A DNA stretch of 47,234 bases from Pigoraptor chileana (lineage: Eukaryota; Opisthokonta; Filasterea), in NCBI GenBank assembly GCA_943704495.1, contig CALSCR010001892.1:1-47234 (forward strand), in the 5' to 3' direction. Numbering within the stretch: the first letter of the stretch is position 1; the number at the start of each line of letters is the position of its first letter. Position numbers and translations under genes: made by a program. Positions 23,901-36,660 of this stretch are shown here, in pieces. The notes under the pieces are model-generated. The model was not told the DNA's origin. It saw nothing but the letters and a program-made list of their open reading frames with translations, and did no database searches.

Positions 23901-26900
23901 ACGAGGTCAAGGGCGTCGGCCTCGTTGACACGCGCGACAATTGCTGGAAGTACTTCATTTCGAAGGTGCGCCGCAATCTGAAGGTTGTGCTGTGCTTTTC
24001 GCCCGTGGGCACCATTCTCCGCGTGCGTTGCCGCAAGTTCCCCGCGATTGTCAACTGCACCAACATTGACTGGTTCCACGAGTGGCCCGAGGAGGCACTC
24101 AACTCTGTGTCGGCGCGCTTCCTGGAGGAGACGGAGCTCGTGCCGCAGGGCATCAAGGTGTCTGTCAGCAACTTTATGGCCTTTGTCCACCGGTCAGTCA
24201 ACGAGATGAGCAAGAAGTATCTCGCCAACGAGCGCCGTTACAACTACACGACGCCAAAGAGCTTCCTCGAGCAGATCAAGCTGTACAAGACGCTGCTCGA
24301 CAAGAAGAACGCCGAACTCATCATGAAGATGGACCGCCTCGAGAACGGTCTGACGAAGCTAAAGAGCACCGCCGCGCAGGTCGACGACCTCAAGCAGAAG
24401 CTTGCCGCCCAGGAAGTGGAGCTGAAGGAGAAGAACGAGGAGGCCGACAAGCTCATCCAGAAGGTCGCCGAGGACACTGAGAAGGTCAACCGCGAGAAGG
24501 CTATCGCCGACGAGGAAGAGATCAAGGTCGCCGCCAAGACTGCGGCCGTCAAGGAGACGCAGATCAGCTGCGAGGCTGACCTTGCGCGCGCCGAACCCGC
24601 CCTCGCCGCCGCCCAGGAGGCGTTGCACACTCTGAACAAGGCGAATCTCACCGAGCTCAAGTCGTTCGGCCAGCCCCCCGAGGCCGTCAAGAACGTCACT
24701 GCGGCTGTGATGGTGCTTATGGCGCCCGCCGGCAAGATCCCTAAGGACCGCAGCTGGAAGGCGGGCAAGGCCATGATGGCAAAGGTCGACCAGTTCCTCG
24801 ACGCCCTCATCAACTTCGACAAGGAGCACATTGACTCGTCCAATCTCGAGGCGCTGCGCCCGTACCTTGCCGACGAAATGTTCATTCCCGATCTCATCCG
24901 CTCAAAGTCGCTCGCCGCCGCCGGTCTCTGCTCGTGGGTCATCAACATTGTCCGCTTTTACGAGGTGTACTGCGACGTCGAGCCCAAGCGCCAGGCCTTG
25001 TCGTCTGCCAACGAGGAGCTCGCCGTGTCCCAGGCTAAGCTCGCGGAGATCAAGGGCAAGATCAAGGAGCTCGACGACAATCTCAGCGAGCTGAAGGCCG
25101 CCTTTGAGCACGCGACAAGCGAGAAGCTGCGGTGCGAGGAGGAGGCGCAAAAGACACAGCTGACGCTTGCGCTTGCCAACCGCCTGATCAACGGACTCGC
25201 GTCGGAGAAGGTGCGCTGGGCTGAGTCGGTGGAGACATTCAAGCAGCAGGAAAAGACGCTGCCCGGCGACGTGCTCCTCGTCTCCGCGTTTGTGTCGTAC
25301 GTCGGCTGCTTCAGCAAGCAGTACCGCCTTGAGCTCATGAACGAGAAGTGGCTGCCGTATCTTCTTGAGCAGGAAATCCGCATTCCGATCACCGAGGGGC
25401 TGGATCCGCTGGTTCTGCTCACCGACGACGCGAAGATTGCGTCGTGGAACAACGAGGGACTGCCCAACGACCGCGTGTCGGTGGAGAACGCGACAATCCT
25501 CACGAACGCCGAGCGGTGGCCGCTGATGATTGATCCCCAGCTACAGGGCATCAACTGGATCAAGACGCGCGAGGGCGCCGCGCTGCGTGTCGTCCGCGCC
25601 GGCCAGCGTGGATACCTCGACATTATCGAGAAGGCGGTTTCCGGTGGCGACTGCGTGCTGCTCGAGAACATTGGCGAGACGCTCGACCCCGTGCTCGATG
25701 CCCTGCTCGGTCGCAACACAATCAAGAAGGGGCGGTACATTAAGATTGGAGACAAGGAAGTGGAGTATTCGCCCAACTTCCGCCTGATTCTGCACACGAA
25801 GCTGGCCAACCCGCACTACAAGCCCGAGATGCAGGCGCAGACGACGCTGATCAACTTCACCGTCACTCGCGACGGTCTCGAGGACCAGCTGCTTGCCGAT
25901 GTCGTCAGCCGCGAGCGCCCCGATCTCGAGAAGACCAAGGCCGAGCTCACAAAGCAGCAGAACGACTTCAAGATCAAGCTCAAGGAGCTCGAAGACTCGC
26001 TGCTTGCGCGTCTGTCTGCGGCCGAGGGCAACTTTTTGGGCGACACGGCTCTTGTCGAGAACCTCGAGACGACCAAGCGGACTGCCGCTGAGATTGAGGT
26101 GAAGGTGGCCGAGGCGAAGATCACCGAGCTCAACATCAACGAGGCGCGCGAGAACTACCGCCCTGTTGCCGCGCGGTCGTCTCTTCTGTACTTTATTCTC
26201 AACGATCTGTATAAGATCAACCTCATGTACCAGTTTTCGCTCAAGGCGTTTACGACAGTCTTCCATAAGGCCATCGACCGCGCCCAGCAGAGCGAGGAAC
26301 TCAAAGAGCGCGTGGAGAATCTGATTGACTCGATCACATACTCTGTGTTTGTGTACACGACACGCGGTCTCTTTGAGCGCGACAAGCTCATCTTCACGGC
26401 GCAGATGGCCTTCTCCATCCTGCAGCTCAAGGGCGAGATTGTCCCCGATGAGTTTGATTTTTTGCTCCGCTGCCCGGCTGTGCTCAACGTTGTCAGCCCC
26501 GTCGACTTTTTGTCGAACGCCAACTGGGGCTCAATCAAGTCGCTCTCGCAGATGGAAGCATTCCGCGGGCTCGACAAGGACATTGAAGGGTCTGCGAAGC
26601 GCTGGAAGAAGTTTTGCGAGTCTGAGGTTCCCGAGAAGGAGAAGTTCCCTCAGGAATGGAAGAACAAGACGGCGCTGCAGAAGCTGTGCATGCTGCGCGC
26701 CCTCCGTCCCGACCGCATGACATATGCGGTTGCGGATTACGTCGAGGAGAAGCTCGGCTCAAAGTACACTGACAGCAGCCACGTCGAGTTCAGCAAGTCG
26801 TTTGAGGAGAGCGATCCGTGCACTCCCATCTTCTTTATTCTGTCACCCGGTGTGGACCCGCTCAAGGACGTCGAAGTCCTCGGCAAACTCCTCGGGTTCA

Positions 26901-28594
26901 CAATGGACAGCGGCAAGTTCCACAACGTATCGCTGGGCCAGGGCCAGGAGGTTGTTGCCGAGCAGAAGCTGGACGTTGCGATGCGCGAGGGCCACTGGGT
27001 CATTCTGCAGAACATCCATCTCGTAGCAAAGTGGCTGCCGCAGCTCGAGAAGCGCCTCGACCAGGCGTACGAGGGCGTCCATCCCGACTACCGCGTGTTC
27101 CTGTCTGCGGAGCCCGCGTCGATTCCCTCTGCGCACGTCATCCCCCAGGGCATTCTGCAGTCGTCGATCAAGATCACAAACGAGCCCCCGACCGGCATGA
27201 AGGCCAATCTCCACCGCGCCCTCGACAACTTCAACCAGGAGACGCTCGAGTCGTGCGCAAAGGAGGCCGAGTTCAAGTCGATTCTCTTTTCGTTGTGCTA
27301 CTTCCACGCCGTTGTCATTGAGCGGCGCAAGTTTGGACCGCAGGGATGGAACCGGCCGTATCCGTTCAACGTGGGCGACCTCACCATTTCCGTCAACGTG
27401 CTCTTCAACTACCTCGAGGCGAATCCGCAGGTGCCGTGGACCGATCTCCGCTACCTCTTTGGCCAGATCATGTACGGCGGTCACATTACGGACGACTGGG
27501 ATCGCCGCCTCTGCCGCACATACCTCGAGGAGTACATGAAGCCCGAGCAGCTCGATGGCGACCTCGAATTTGCACCGGGCTTCTCTGTTCCAGGCAACAA
27601 CGACTACCGTGGATACCACACTTACATTGACGAGATGCTCCCCCCCGAGAGCCCCTACCTCTACGGCCTGCACCCGAACGCCGAAATTGGCTTTTTGACA
27701 ATGCGCGCCAACAACCTCTTCCAGACAATTCTGGAAATGATGCCGCAGGATGCGCAGGGTGGCGACGGCAGCGGATCGACCAAGGAAGAGAAGGTCAAGC
27801 AGTGCCTCGACGAGGTCATGGAGAAGCTGCCTGACGAGTTCAACATGACCGAGCTGCAGGCGCGCTCTGAGGAGAAAACACCGTACGTTGTCGTGGCCCT
27901 CCAGGAGTGCGAGCGCATGAACATTCTGACGCGCGAGCTGCGGCGGTCCCTTCTTGAGCTCGACCTCGGACTCAAGGGAGACCTCACCATCTCGGAGACG
28001 ATGGAGACGCTGATGAACGCGCTCTTCCTCGACAAGGTCCCCGACGAGTGGGCCAAGCTCGCCTATCCGAGCACATACGGCCTGGCGCAGTGGTTTGCGG
28101 ATCTTCTGCTGCGCATCAAGGAGCTCGAGTCGTGGGTCAGCGACTTCAACCTCCCCAACTGCGTGTGGCTGTCTGGCCTGTTCAACCCGCAGTCGTTCCT
28201 CACTGCGATCATGCAGACAACGGCGCGTAAGAACGAGTGGCCACTCGACAAGATGACACTGCACTGCGAGGTGACCAAGAAGAACAAGGAGGACATCAAC
28301 TCGCCTCCGAGGGACGGCGCGTACATTTACGGCCTGTTCATGGAGGGCGCGCGCTGGGACACGCAGACGGGCATGATCCAGGAGTCGCGCCTCAAGGAGC
28401 TCACCCCCTCGACCCCCGTCATGTTCATCAAGGCCATCACGGTCGACAAGCGCGACACAAAGGGCGTGTACGACTGCCCCGTCTACCGCACCCGCCAGCG
28501 CGGCCCGACCTACGTCTGGAGCTTCAACCTCAAGACGAAGGAGAAGGCGTCAAAGTGGATCATGGCTGGCGTCTCCCTCCTCCTCAGCATTTGA
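14907..28594 (+). CDS. Outer-arm axonemal dynein heavy chain, beta type (DNAH9/11/17-like), 3 exons
   Basis: Exons 14907..15043, 15164..15533 and 15683..28594 encode about 4472 residues, a normal length for this class. The N-terminal tail starts MANEGDAGRDGDWEDP and contains GQVKGKTLLPLPVGTE. Four P-loops follow: AAA1 GPAGTGKT near residue 1860, the main ATPase site, with CFDEFNRI after it; AAA2 GGAGTGKT near 2141; AAA3 GNAGCGKT near 2468; and AAA4 GVGGSGKQ near 2811. A coiled-coil stalk with the microtubule-binding domain spans about residues 3025-3360. Then come AAA5, AAA6 and the C-terminal domain, ending SKWIMAGVSLLLSI, which is typical of the beta class. It drives sliding of axonemal doublets. 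The third exon is 12.9 kb with no intron, unlike the neighbouring genes, and its codon use is strongly biased to C/G-ending codons. Confidence 0.95.
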
Positions 28595-28881
28595 GCGGGG
28601 AGCAACCGCGTCTTGTTTTTGTGTGTTTGGTGTTTGTGTGTTTTGTCTCCATTCAAAATATCTGTATGTACTGTGTTGTCTTTTTTTGTGATTCGCTTTT
28701 GCCTTGCGCGTGCGCTGCGTTCCTGGTTACCACCACAATATAACATACTGTATAGGAACCCCTACCCGAGCCATTCTTTTTTCCTTCTTTCAACGAAAGC
28801 GCACAGCCTGACGTATTATTACAATTATTGTCAGAATTATTGTCTCTTTATCAGTTCGCGTTTAATTAGAAGTGTCGTCCT
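28595..28881. other. Tail-to-tail spacer, dynein / TPR gene
   Basis: These 287 bp hold both 3' UTRs. T-rich sequence follows the dynein stop. No canonical AATAAA is seen on the plus strand, and AATTAAA occurs on the minus strand just after the TPR stop. Confidence 0.5.
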
Positions 28882-30629
28882 TCAGCCGTAAAAAGGTCCC
28901 TTGGCCTTTGATGTACCCGTCTTCAGCTTCTGTGCCTTGGCCTCGAGGGTTGCACGCACTCGCGCTACATTCGACACAAAGACCTCTCTGCGGTGGACCA
29001 ATTTGTCAGTGTCATATTAGAATAGTGCATCGGTTGACAGAGCACACAGTTACCCAACACAAAACACGGCACTCTATAGGCGCACATCAAGCACACTTCT
29101 CACCGGTAGCTGTCCTGCACATAGTCGAGGTAATCGAGGGCCTCATCAAGGTTCTTGATGCCCTTCTCGTAATCTTCCAACCTCTCATAGTATGTTGTGA
29201 GTGTGAGCCGCGCCTGAAAATCGAAAAAGTGCCACATGGGCCGTTTAGTAAATCAACATCCCCCACCCACACACGGCCAGTTGTCAGTTCGTGACGCCAA
29301 ACAAGATCGCCGGCAGCTGCGCCGCATTGGAGAACCAACCTCTAGCAGACGCGGTTCGAGCTTCAGTGCCGATTCGAGGTGAATTGCGGCCTCTTCCAGG
29401 CGCTTCGCCTTGTTGAGGAGCGTTGCCAGGCTGACGTGTATCCGGTGGTCCTTACTAAAGCCGCCATCTAGGCCGTCCACAAGCACGTCAATCGCCTCGT
29501 CTAGACGCGTCGGCTCACGCGAGAGCAAATGGGCAAGGTTCATATAGGCGCCGCCAAACTCGCGATCAAGCTTGATTGCCTCTTGGTACAAGCGCTCGGC
29601 GTCCTCGTAATCGGCGGGGGGATTAGGGGGACGGTTTGCCCGCGAGCCAGCATCCTGCTGCCCATTGATCGCATCGCTCGATTTCTCCGTGGGCACAACA
29701 GTCCCTGCCTTGTCGGGGCTGTCCGCACGGAACACAATGGCCTAGTGCAGTGATGAGCGGAAACAGAACGCACGTGTTTGCAAACTTAGCAGACACTAGA
29801 GCCACAGCACAATTAAAGGGCGCTTGCAATGCACGCGACTGCACATTATCAGCAAATAGCAGATGCAAACACACACCTTGGCGAGGTTGAAGTAGCCAGT
29901 GGGGTCTGTTTCGTTGAGGAGAATGGCATTTTCAAAGCAACTGATGGCCGCATTCGCCTCGTTCGTGCTCACATACAGCTGTCCCAAGCGCTGCCACGCA
30001 CCCTGGTTTTCGTGATCGTGGTGCAGTGCCTTCCGCAGCATCTCAATCGCCTCGGGGGTATCGTTGGCGAGCATAGAAATAACGGAGAGACCGACGTAAG
30101 AGTCTGAAATATGGTCGAATTGTGCCGTGCGGCCGTTGATCACGGCGTCCGTGAACACCTCCTCCGCAAGCGCCGCCTGTCCGTCCCTCAGCAGGAGCGT
30201 GGCAAGACGGTTGCGTGCGTAAATCAACGTAGGGTCCGTGTCGAATGCCTTGCGGTAAAATTCCATTGCGCGGTCGTCGCTGCCGCTGCGCTGGAAGTTC
30301 TGCGCAATCATTGTTGCCATGGCAGCCCACTGAGGCGGGGGAAGCGCATTCCGCGTGTCCTGCATCTTCTCCGCAAACTCCGCAAAGAGGTCGTCAAAGG
30401 GCTCCCCTGAACGCAGACGGTGCGACTTTTCCACGCGCTCCTTTAGTTCATCGTAGATCAGATTGAGGGTGACGGGAAGCTCGTACTTGCTGCGCACTAT
30501 GCCTCCCAGCATGTAAGGCTTCACCTGGTCATACAGCCGCTCACGTGCCGCCGACACTCGCGGTGAAGCATATAGCACGGCTCCCAGGAAAAAAAGGGCG
30601 ACACGCACAGAGAAGCGCACGACAGCCAT
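28882..30629 (-). CDS. TPR-repeat protein with signal peptide, 4 exons, function unknown
   Basis: Exons are complement(29877..30629, 29340..29741, 29104..29213, 28882..28987), in phase, giving 456 residues. The start MAVVRFSVRVALFFLGAVLYA is a likely signal peptide or anchor, so the protein should enter the ER or be membrane-tethered. About residues 115-430 carry TPR-type helix pairs (AMEFYRKAFDTDPTLIYARN, AIEMLRKALHHDHENQGAW, AISCFENAILLNETDPTGYF, AERLYQEAIKLDREFGGAY, AAIHLESALKLEPRLLEA, GIKNLDEALDYLD). A 40-residue low-complexity insert sits between repeats at the start of exon 2. The C-terminus is KAKGPFYG, with no KDEL-type signal. I recognise the repeat but not an orthologue. Starts further upstream lack a signal sequence. 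Confidence 0.8.
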
Positions 30630-32172
30630 CTCCGGTCGCTTGCACTGATTAACAGCAGTCCAAATGCACGTTCTCAGGTTCAGAGGGACTGTATTTCCTC
30701 CCGCAATGTGTTCAGTTTTGCGCGCTTTTGTAATGATACGGCGTCCCAAGCCGTCACCGACCGCTGCTGTATGCAATGAGGGCAACAAAGAGGGTTGCGG
30801 CAAAGAGAATACGCGCGTGCGCCTATGAGAGAGTCACCACGTTTTAAAGGTTGTCCCTGGGGCACTAAGCGTACTGACGGAGGTGAAGCCCGGCCATCGG
30901 CCGGCCGCCGGCGGCGAACTGAGGACGACGGTCAGTTCAAACTCGGCGGGGCGGCCGGCCGCAGTGTATGCCGTCGTGCAGTGTGCGTGTGCAATGTGCG
31001 TGTGCGCGTGTGTCAGTGTGGACTGTGAGGTGTCACGGGTGTGTGCGGGTGTGTGTGTGCATGCTATCAGCCATGATGCCCGCTTAGTGTGAATTGGATC
31101 CCTGGGGACCCAACTGATGTGCCTGGCACACCCATACTGGAACTATTGCGAATTCTCGGCAATTTCTGGCCGCCCCCCCTCTAATCTCAGTGGCGCCCCG
31201 GCCACTGCATAATCAGCCAGTGATTCCGAGTGAAACCCGGACCATAAAATGAGACGCATACGAATAGTTAAGCAATGAACTAGGTGACCTTTTTTGTTCA
31301 ATGAATGCCCCAGTGACAGAAAAATGTACATGCGGGTTTGGTCAGTCAGCGCTGCTGGTACAGCGTCGGTCGCGGCCCGGGTCCCCGCCGGCGTCGCCGG
31401 TCTGCCGGCCGTGTCTGAATAACGGCGGCCTGGCCGGTAGCCTGAAGCTTTCCTCGCTTTTGGCTGTATTTTTCGACGTCTCGGACCCGGGCAGTGGGCG
31501 GTCAGTGTTCCGAATACGGAGTCGGCAGCCCGGAACTGCACTGACAGCCAGATACTGAATAGCGAACTGAAGCCACTATCCTCGCGGGACAACAGCGGCA
31601 GTTCGGACTGACTGAGCCGACCAGTTCAACCGAAAACCATGGCAACTGGGTCGAGAGTGCCGGTATTCACAACCGAGAATGATCACTCGGTAATTGTGGC
31701 AGTATTTGGCGCAACCGATGTCACTCCGTCGATGTACCTCTGACTAACAAAACAAACACACCTGAACTTTCAGGCCAGTTTAGCAACTTCTCCTACTAAT
31801 CTCACGATTTCAGCGAATAGTATGCTGATTTCAAAATTGCGGGTGCCCGACCCAGACGGAGAATCAAAACACATACGGCTATGTTGCGAGTGTTGCACGA
31901 ACAACGCATTGTATATTCAACACATGCTAGTCTCATACAGTTCTTTTGCTGGGACATTTTGCTGTTTTGATGATCATAGCGAATGCGGACACCGTGTGCC
32001 CAATTAGTTGTTTATTGTCTGCGCCTATCCTCTGCCGCGTGAAGGCGCGGGGTTGGTGACGCCTTGTCCACTCAGAATGCTCGAGGGCTGAGGGTCGCAA
32101 AGGGTCCTTGTTCCGCATGCTCAGGGCTTACTACGCAAGTGCCTTTGTGGGCGTGATTGAGTCGATATTGAA
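30630..32172. promoter_or_regulatory. 1.5-kb divergent spacer, TPR gene / CSC1-like gene
   Basis: No convincing exon on either strand. It includes GC-rich stretches with two GGCCGGCC palindromes (about 30900 and 30954), TG-rich sequence near 30980-31060, and an imperfect inverted repeat at 31501-31545 (GTCAGTG-TTCCG against CGGAA-CACTGAC). It must hold both promoters. Confidence 0.45.
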
Positions 32173-35072
32173 ATGAAGTGCCACTCTGTCAACGTCACGG
32201 AGGACACGCTCACGTCGGGCGGCATCCCAAACAACCTCGCTATCAACGTGCCCATCTTCTTTGGGCTGTTTATGTTCTTCTGCCTGTTTTGGCGGCAGCG
32301 ACACAGCGGCTTTGTAAATCTCCCTCAGAAGAATGCGAATATTCTTGCGTCGCGGCGCAGTACGACGAGCCTCGAGGACCTCGCCCGGCTGGACGAGGAG
32401 GAGGAGCGGTTATTTGAGGAGGCCACGGACACGAAGAGCAAGTTTGCGTGGATCATTCCGTTGCTGCGCATGCCGGACCATGAAGTCTCCGTGCGCTGTG
32501 GCATAGACGCTGCGCAGTATCTGAACCTCCTGCGCAACCTGTTGAAGGCCGTGTTTACGCTCATGCTCGTCAACATTGTCATTGTGCTGCCAATCAACTA
32601 CACCGCGAGCGAGAACTATCCCGGATTCAGCAGGACCACAATATCAAACATCCCACACAAGTGAGTTGCACGAAAGCTTGCCTCATTAGTGCGTGATGCT
32701 GAGGCCAGTGTAATTGTGGTTTACCTCACTTGGGCATCCAGCTTACTTTCTTTTGACTCTGTCTCTTACTGTGCCTTCGCGGCGTCCTTGTCTGCAGCTC
32801 TCCTCGCCTGTGGGTGCACATACTGTTCTTGTACATCAACGTCGCCGTCGTGTTGTACTTCTTGCAACGACACCGGCTGTTTGTGACGCGGTCGCAAGGC
32901 AACGTGCGCAAGGAGAGCGAGCGATCGCTCATTATTACGAACATACCGACATGGCTGAAGGACGGCGAGAGGATTGCGGACCATTTTCGGGGGGTGTATC
33001 CGGATGGAAGTGTTGTGTCTGTTCAGCTTGCAAGGGATGTGCGGGATGTGATTCGATCGGCAAAGAAGCTCGAGGTGGCAAAGACTAACTATTCGCGCGC
33101 ACGTGCGCTGCGCAAGAAGACTGGAAATCGTACAGAGACGCGCGTTGGGGGTGTGTTGTGCTTTGGTGGGCAGCTAGTCGACGCCGAGATCTACTGGCGC
33201 AACCAGACGGAAAATTGCGCGCTTGATCTCAGCTCGAAACGTCGCAGCATTCTCTCCGGGCCCAACATTGGCACCGCGTTTGTGTCGTTTGCCGACAAAG
33301 CGACGCCTCGCGAGGTGCTTGACGACTATCTGGGGATGCATCCGCGCCGGTCGCACCAAACGTCTGCCCTGCGCACGGACTCGTGGCAGTGCCAGTATGC
33401 GCCCCACCCACGCGATGTCGAGTGGATGAACCTGAATGTTGGCTTTTGGGAGGCGAAGCTGCGCTTCCTGATCGTCAACGGCGGCCTCATCACCCTTCTT
33501 GCCTTTTACACGACACCGCTCTCCATCGTGACGGCTCTCCAGGGGCTGCGATCCTCCGACACAATTTCGGTTTCAAAGACCACATCCAACAATCCCATTC
33601 TGACGTCGTACTTGCCGACAGTTTTTCTGCTATTGTTAGGTGTGGCGCTGCCCTGGATCGTCGGGTACACGGCGTGGTTTGAGGCATTTAAGACAAAGTC
33701 GACGTTTGCATTTTCGTGCGCGGTGAAAAGCTTTGCGTTTACGCTGACCAGCGTGCTTATCCTGCCCTCGATTGCCCTCACCAGCATTGACGCCATCGTG
33801 CAGGTGGGTGGTTGGCTGCTTTGCCCGTGCTTGATGCGTCACCACTGTCCTTGAAGAAGAAGGCGATGGCGAATGCCGAATGCCGCTGTCCAGTGGCGTG
33901 TTGGTATGCCTGTGACATCTTAGATGTGTAGGATTCATGCAGTGTCTTTGTCGTTGTGCCCGTGAAACACAAGTGCCATCTGAAAATTTATTGATCGCCT
34001 ACCTGCATCTTTTGTGTGTGCACAGCTGTCCGTCCGCGAAGACCTCTCTGTCGTCGATAAGCTGGAGTGCGTGTTTCTCCCCGACGACGGCGCATTCTTT
34101 GTGACGCTGACGATCACCGCTGGGTTTCTGGGCACCGCAATTGAGCTGCTGCGACTGTGGGACTTTATTATGTACCGGTGGCTCAAATGGCGTGCCGTGA
34201 CTGACAAGGAGCTGAAGAATGCGCGACGGGCCTCGTACGACACTTTCGACTATGGCATGCAATATCCGCTGGTGCTGACAATGTTCTGCGTCGTTCTCGT
34301 CTTCAGCACCACGTGCCCAATCATTCTCATATTCGGTGTGTTCTATTGCTTTAACAAGATGCTTGTCGACAAGTACAACCTCGTCCTCGGAAAACCCGCC
34401 ACTTTCCACACGGACGGCACTCTCGTCAATGTCGCCAGCAATTTTGTGATTGCGTGCACTGCCGTATATGCGGCGTACATCACGGGGTTCTTTGCGCTCA
34501 AGCAAGGGTGGAACAGCATTCATACTGGCATGTCGCTGCTCTGCTTCCTGTGCATATGCGTTGTCGCCGTGTTGAAGCGGCGTGGAATTCTGCACGGGCG
34601 CTTTGGGATGGATCGCAAGCCCAAGCGCGTGTTTGATCTGACGCCACAGGTGGAGGGGGCGTACATCCCGGAGCTTCTTCTCGACACGGGCGCGGAAGAG
34701 CTTCTTGGCCTGGAGGACGAAAACGACCCGCTCAGCAGGCCAGGAAGTCGCACAATCACACCGTCTGCGAGCACTGACAACCTCGTTTTGCCCAGTGGCG
34801 AGATTGCCTACCGCACGAGTAGCAGGGCATCGGCCCGGGATGAGGCCGCTGGTGGGCACGACGCCGGCGGCAGTGGAGGCGCGGGTGTCAGTGGAGGCGC
34901 GGGTGTCGTGGACGACAGTCTTATAATAATGGCGGCGTCGAAGCTGGCAATGGACACCCATGGGAGGAAGAACAACTTCATTGTTGGGGGCAGCGTGAGC
35001 GACAGCGACAGCGGCGACAATGGTGACGATTGCGACAATGGCGACAACATTGGTCTCATTGTCCGCCGATGA
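32173..35072 (+). CDS. CSC1/TMEM63-type (OSCA family) mechanosensitive cation channel, 3 exons
   Basis: Exons 32173..32660, 32798..33803 and 34026..35072 encode 846 residues. An in-frame TGA 15 nt upstream fixes the first ATG. The family order is clear: an N-terminal TM (INVPIFFGLFMFFCLFW), the RSN1-type TM pair (LLKAVFTLMLVNIVIVLPIN, then WVHILFLYINVAVVLYFL), and the cytosolic RRM-like domain (SLIITNIPTWL ... GTAFVSFADKATPREVLDDY). The pore-forming TM bundle of the DUF221 domain follows (FLIVNGGLITLLAFYTTPL, TVFLLLLGVALPWIVGY, FPLVLTMFCVVLVFSTTCP-like region). The last 150 residues are a polar Ser/Gly/Asp-rich cytosolic tail. OSCA/TMEM63 proteins pass cations on membrane tension; that role is assumed from the family. 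The gene converges on the NTF2-like gene with 184 bp between. Confidence 0.92.
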
Positions 35073-35256
35073 CGAGTACATGCAGGCGCCTCACTCTCTT
35101 CCGCGCTGATTCCTTGTGCACTTTTGTGTGTTTCTTGATACCTTTGTGCGCGTAATGCGTTGTGTTTCACCGAAACGAGTCGGGTGGGTATAATCACTCC
35201 GAAATGATGTCGAATAGCAATCTTAAGATCATAATTGTATTTACAGTCTCTGATAC

Positions 35257-36660
35257 TCATGGGGGTATAGGCATCCAGCATGTGTTAGTGATGACAAACG
35301 AGGTGGTCAATCCGTCAACAGCAACGGGGGCGAGGGCAAAATGCTGTGCAAACTGCGATGCAAGTGGGAAGGTTCCGCAGTTGCGCGGGGCCATGATGCC
35401 GTTGACTAAAATGAGGACGCACGAGCCGCCCATGGGCGACGCGTCGACGGTGCGCACATCCGGGAGGCATCCAGCATAGAGCGAATGCAGAGCAACGCCG
35501 CCCTCGGCGGGTCCCCTCCACTGTGTGCCACCGATTGACACAAACGCCTCGGGATGGAGCAGCGAGCATACTGCACCTGGATCCGGCTGTGCCAGTGCCC
35601 CAACGAACGCGCCGACAAACTGAGACGCAAGCTCGTGCTCGACCGACCTCATGCCTCCCAGCCGGGCGCCGGCGAAAACGCCGCCAGTATCAGACCCGCC
35701 GAAGCAGCAGTCATGTGATACACCGCCAACTGCGGGGGGCTCGCCAGCAAAGTAACCGCCAGTGACGGATGCAGTCAACTGCGACGCCCCTTCACCCATC
35801 ATCGGCGACTGTTGAGCGACCAGCGGAAACCCCCCAACGTCAGAAGCGTCGCATTCATCGACCATGCTGGGCACAGGCGACAGGGGCTGCGGGGGTGAGG
35901 GGGGCGACGCGAGGGTCGGCGGGTTCATGTTGGATGCCGAGGTGGCCTGCTGCGCCGCCATTTGACCAAAGCCCATTGCGCCGCCACCGGGCAACCCGGC
36001 CATGCTGAGTGAAGCCCCTGCCAGAGGCGCCATTTCACTCGCAGCACCCCACAAGTTCCCAAGAAAGTTGTTTATGCAGGCGTCAAACGATGCGCCGAGG
36101 TTGAAAACGGGCGGCATTCCGCGCAATAATCGACTGTCGCTTCCACTTCCCATACGGGGGGACTTCCGCATTGGGCCCATAGAAGCATCCTCGTCCTCCA
36201 GATGGCCATGCTTGCGACAGGAGGTTGGCGTAAAAAAATCAACTCGCCCAGTGATTGGCTGCGCGCCGCTGTTGTAAGGCGTCCCGCCGACTTCAGAGAC
36301 ATCCTCCACGACCGGCCCGTCTACATAGCTGTGCGGATAAGCATGCCGTCCGCGGGAGGGCAGTCGACGGGTGGGATGCAATGCCGCAGGAGAAAACACG
36401 CGTGCATGTGAGTGAAGGTGCGCATGCAGCGGGGGTGGGGATGGGGAAGATGCGGGGGCCTCCTCAATGACGGCATGGTGGCGACTATCGAGATCAGCCT
36501 TGACGAGCGCCGCATGAGGCTCATCGAGTTCGACAATGTGCACCATATTGAGCCAAATCAGCGCACAATACGATGGGCACGACGGCGGAACTCCTTTCGT
36601 TACATTTGAATCGCTGGCGTCCACCTCTAACCCAAAAGTGACTGTGGTCGTCGCCCTCAA
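35257..36660 (-). CDS. Disordered protein with C-terminal NTF2-like domain, single exon
   Basis: 467 residues if the first ATG is used. A start at 36546 (MVHIVELDEPH) would give 429. The first 330 residues are low-complexity, rich in P, S, G, M and H, with no recognised domain. The last 125 fit the NTF2-like alpha+beta fold: FVGAFVGALAQPDPGAVCSLL, then FVSIGG.QWRG, then SCVLILVNGIMAP, then FAQHFALAPVAVDGLTTSF and ITNTCWMP. In NTF2 relatives this fold is used for nuclear transport or protein binding. The partner cannot be told here. No RRM follows the domain, so it is not a G3BP. Confidence 0.65.
   Translation of the reverse strand: MRATTTVTFGLEVDASDSNVTKGVPPSCPSYCALIWLNMVHIVELDEPHAALVKADLDSRHHAVIEEAPASSPSPPPLHAHLHSHARVFSPAALHPTRRLPSRGRHAYPHSYVDGPVVEDVSEVGGTPYNSGAQPITGRVDFFTPTSCRKHGHLEDEDASMGPMRKSPRMGSGSDSRLLRGMPPVFNLGASFDACINNFLGNLWGAASEMAPLAGASLSMAGLPGGGAMGFGQMAAQQATSASNMNPPTLASPPSPPQPLSPVPSMVDECDASDVGGFPLVAQQSPMMGEGASQLTASVTGGYFAGEPPAVGGVSHDCCFGGSDTGGVFAGARLGGMRSVEHELASQFVGAFVGALAQPDPGAVCSLLHPEAFVSIGGTQWRGPAEGGVALHSLYAGCLPDVRTVDASPMGGSCVLILVNGIMAPRNCGTFPLASQFAQHFALAPVAVDGLTTSFVITNTCWMPIPP

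Noticed and set aside
30630-32172. Possible mobile element in the 1.5-kb spacer because of GC-rich palindromes
   Set aside because: No terminal repeats, target duplication or coding remnant could be seen.
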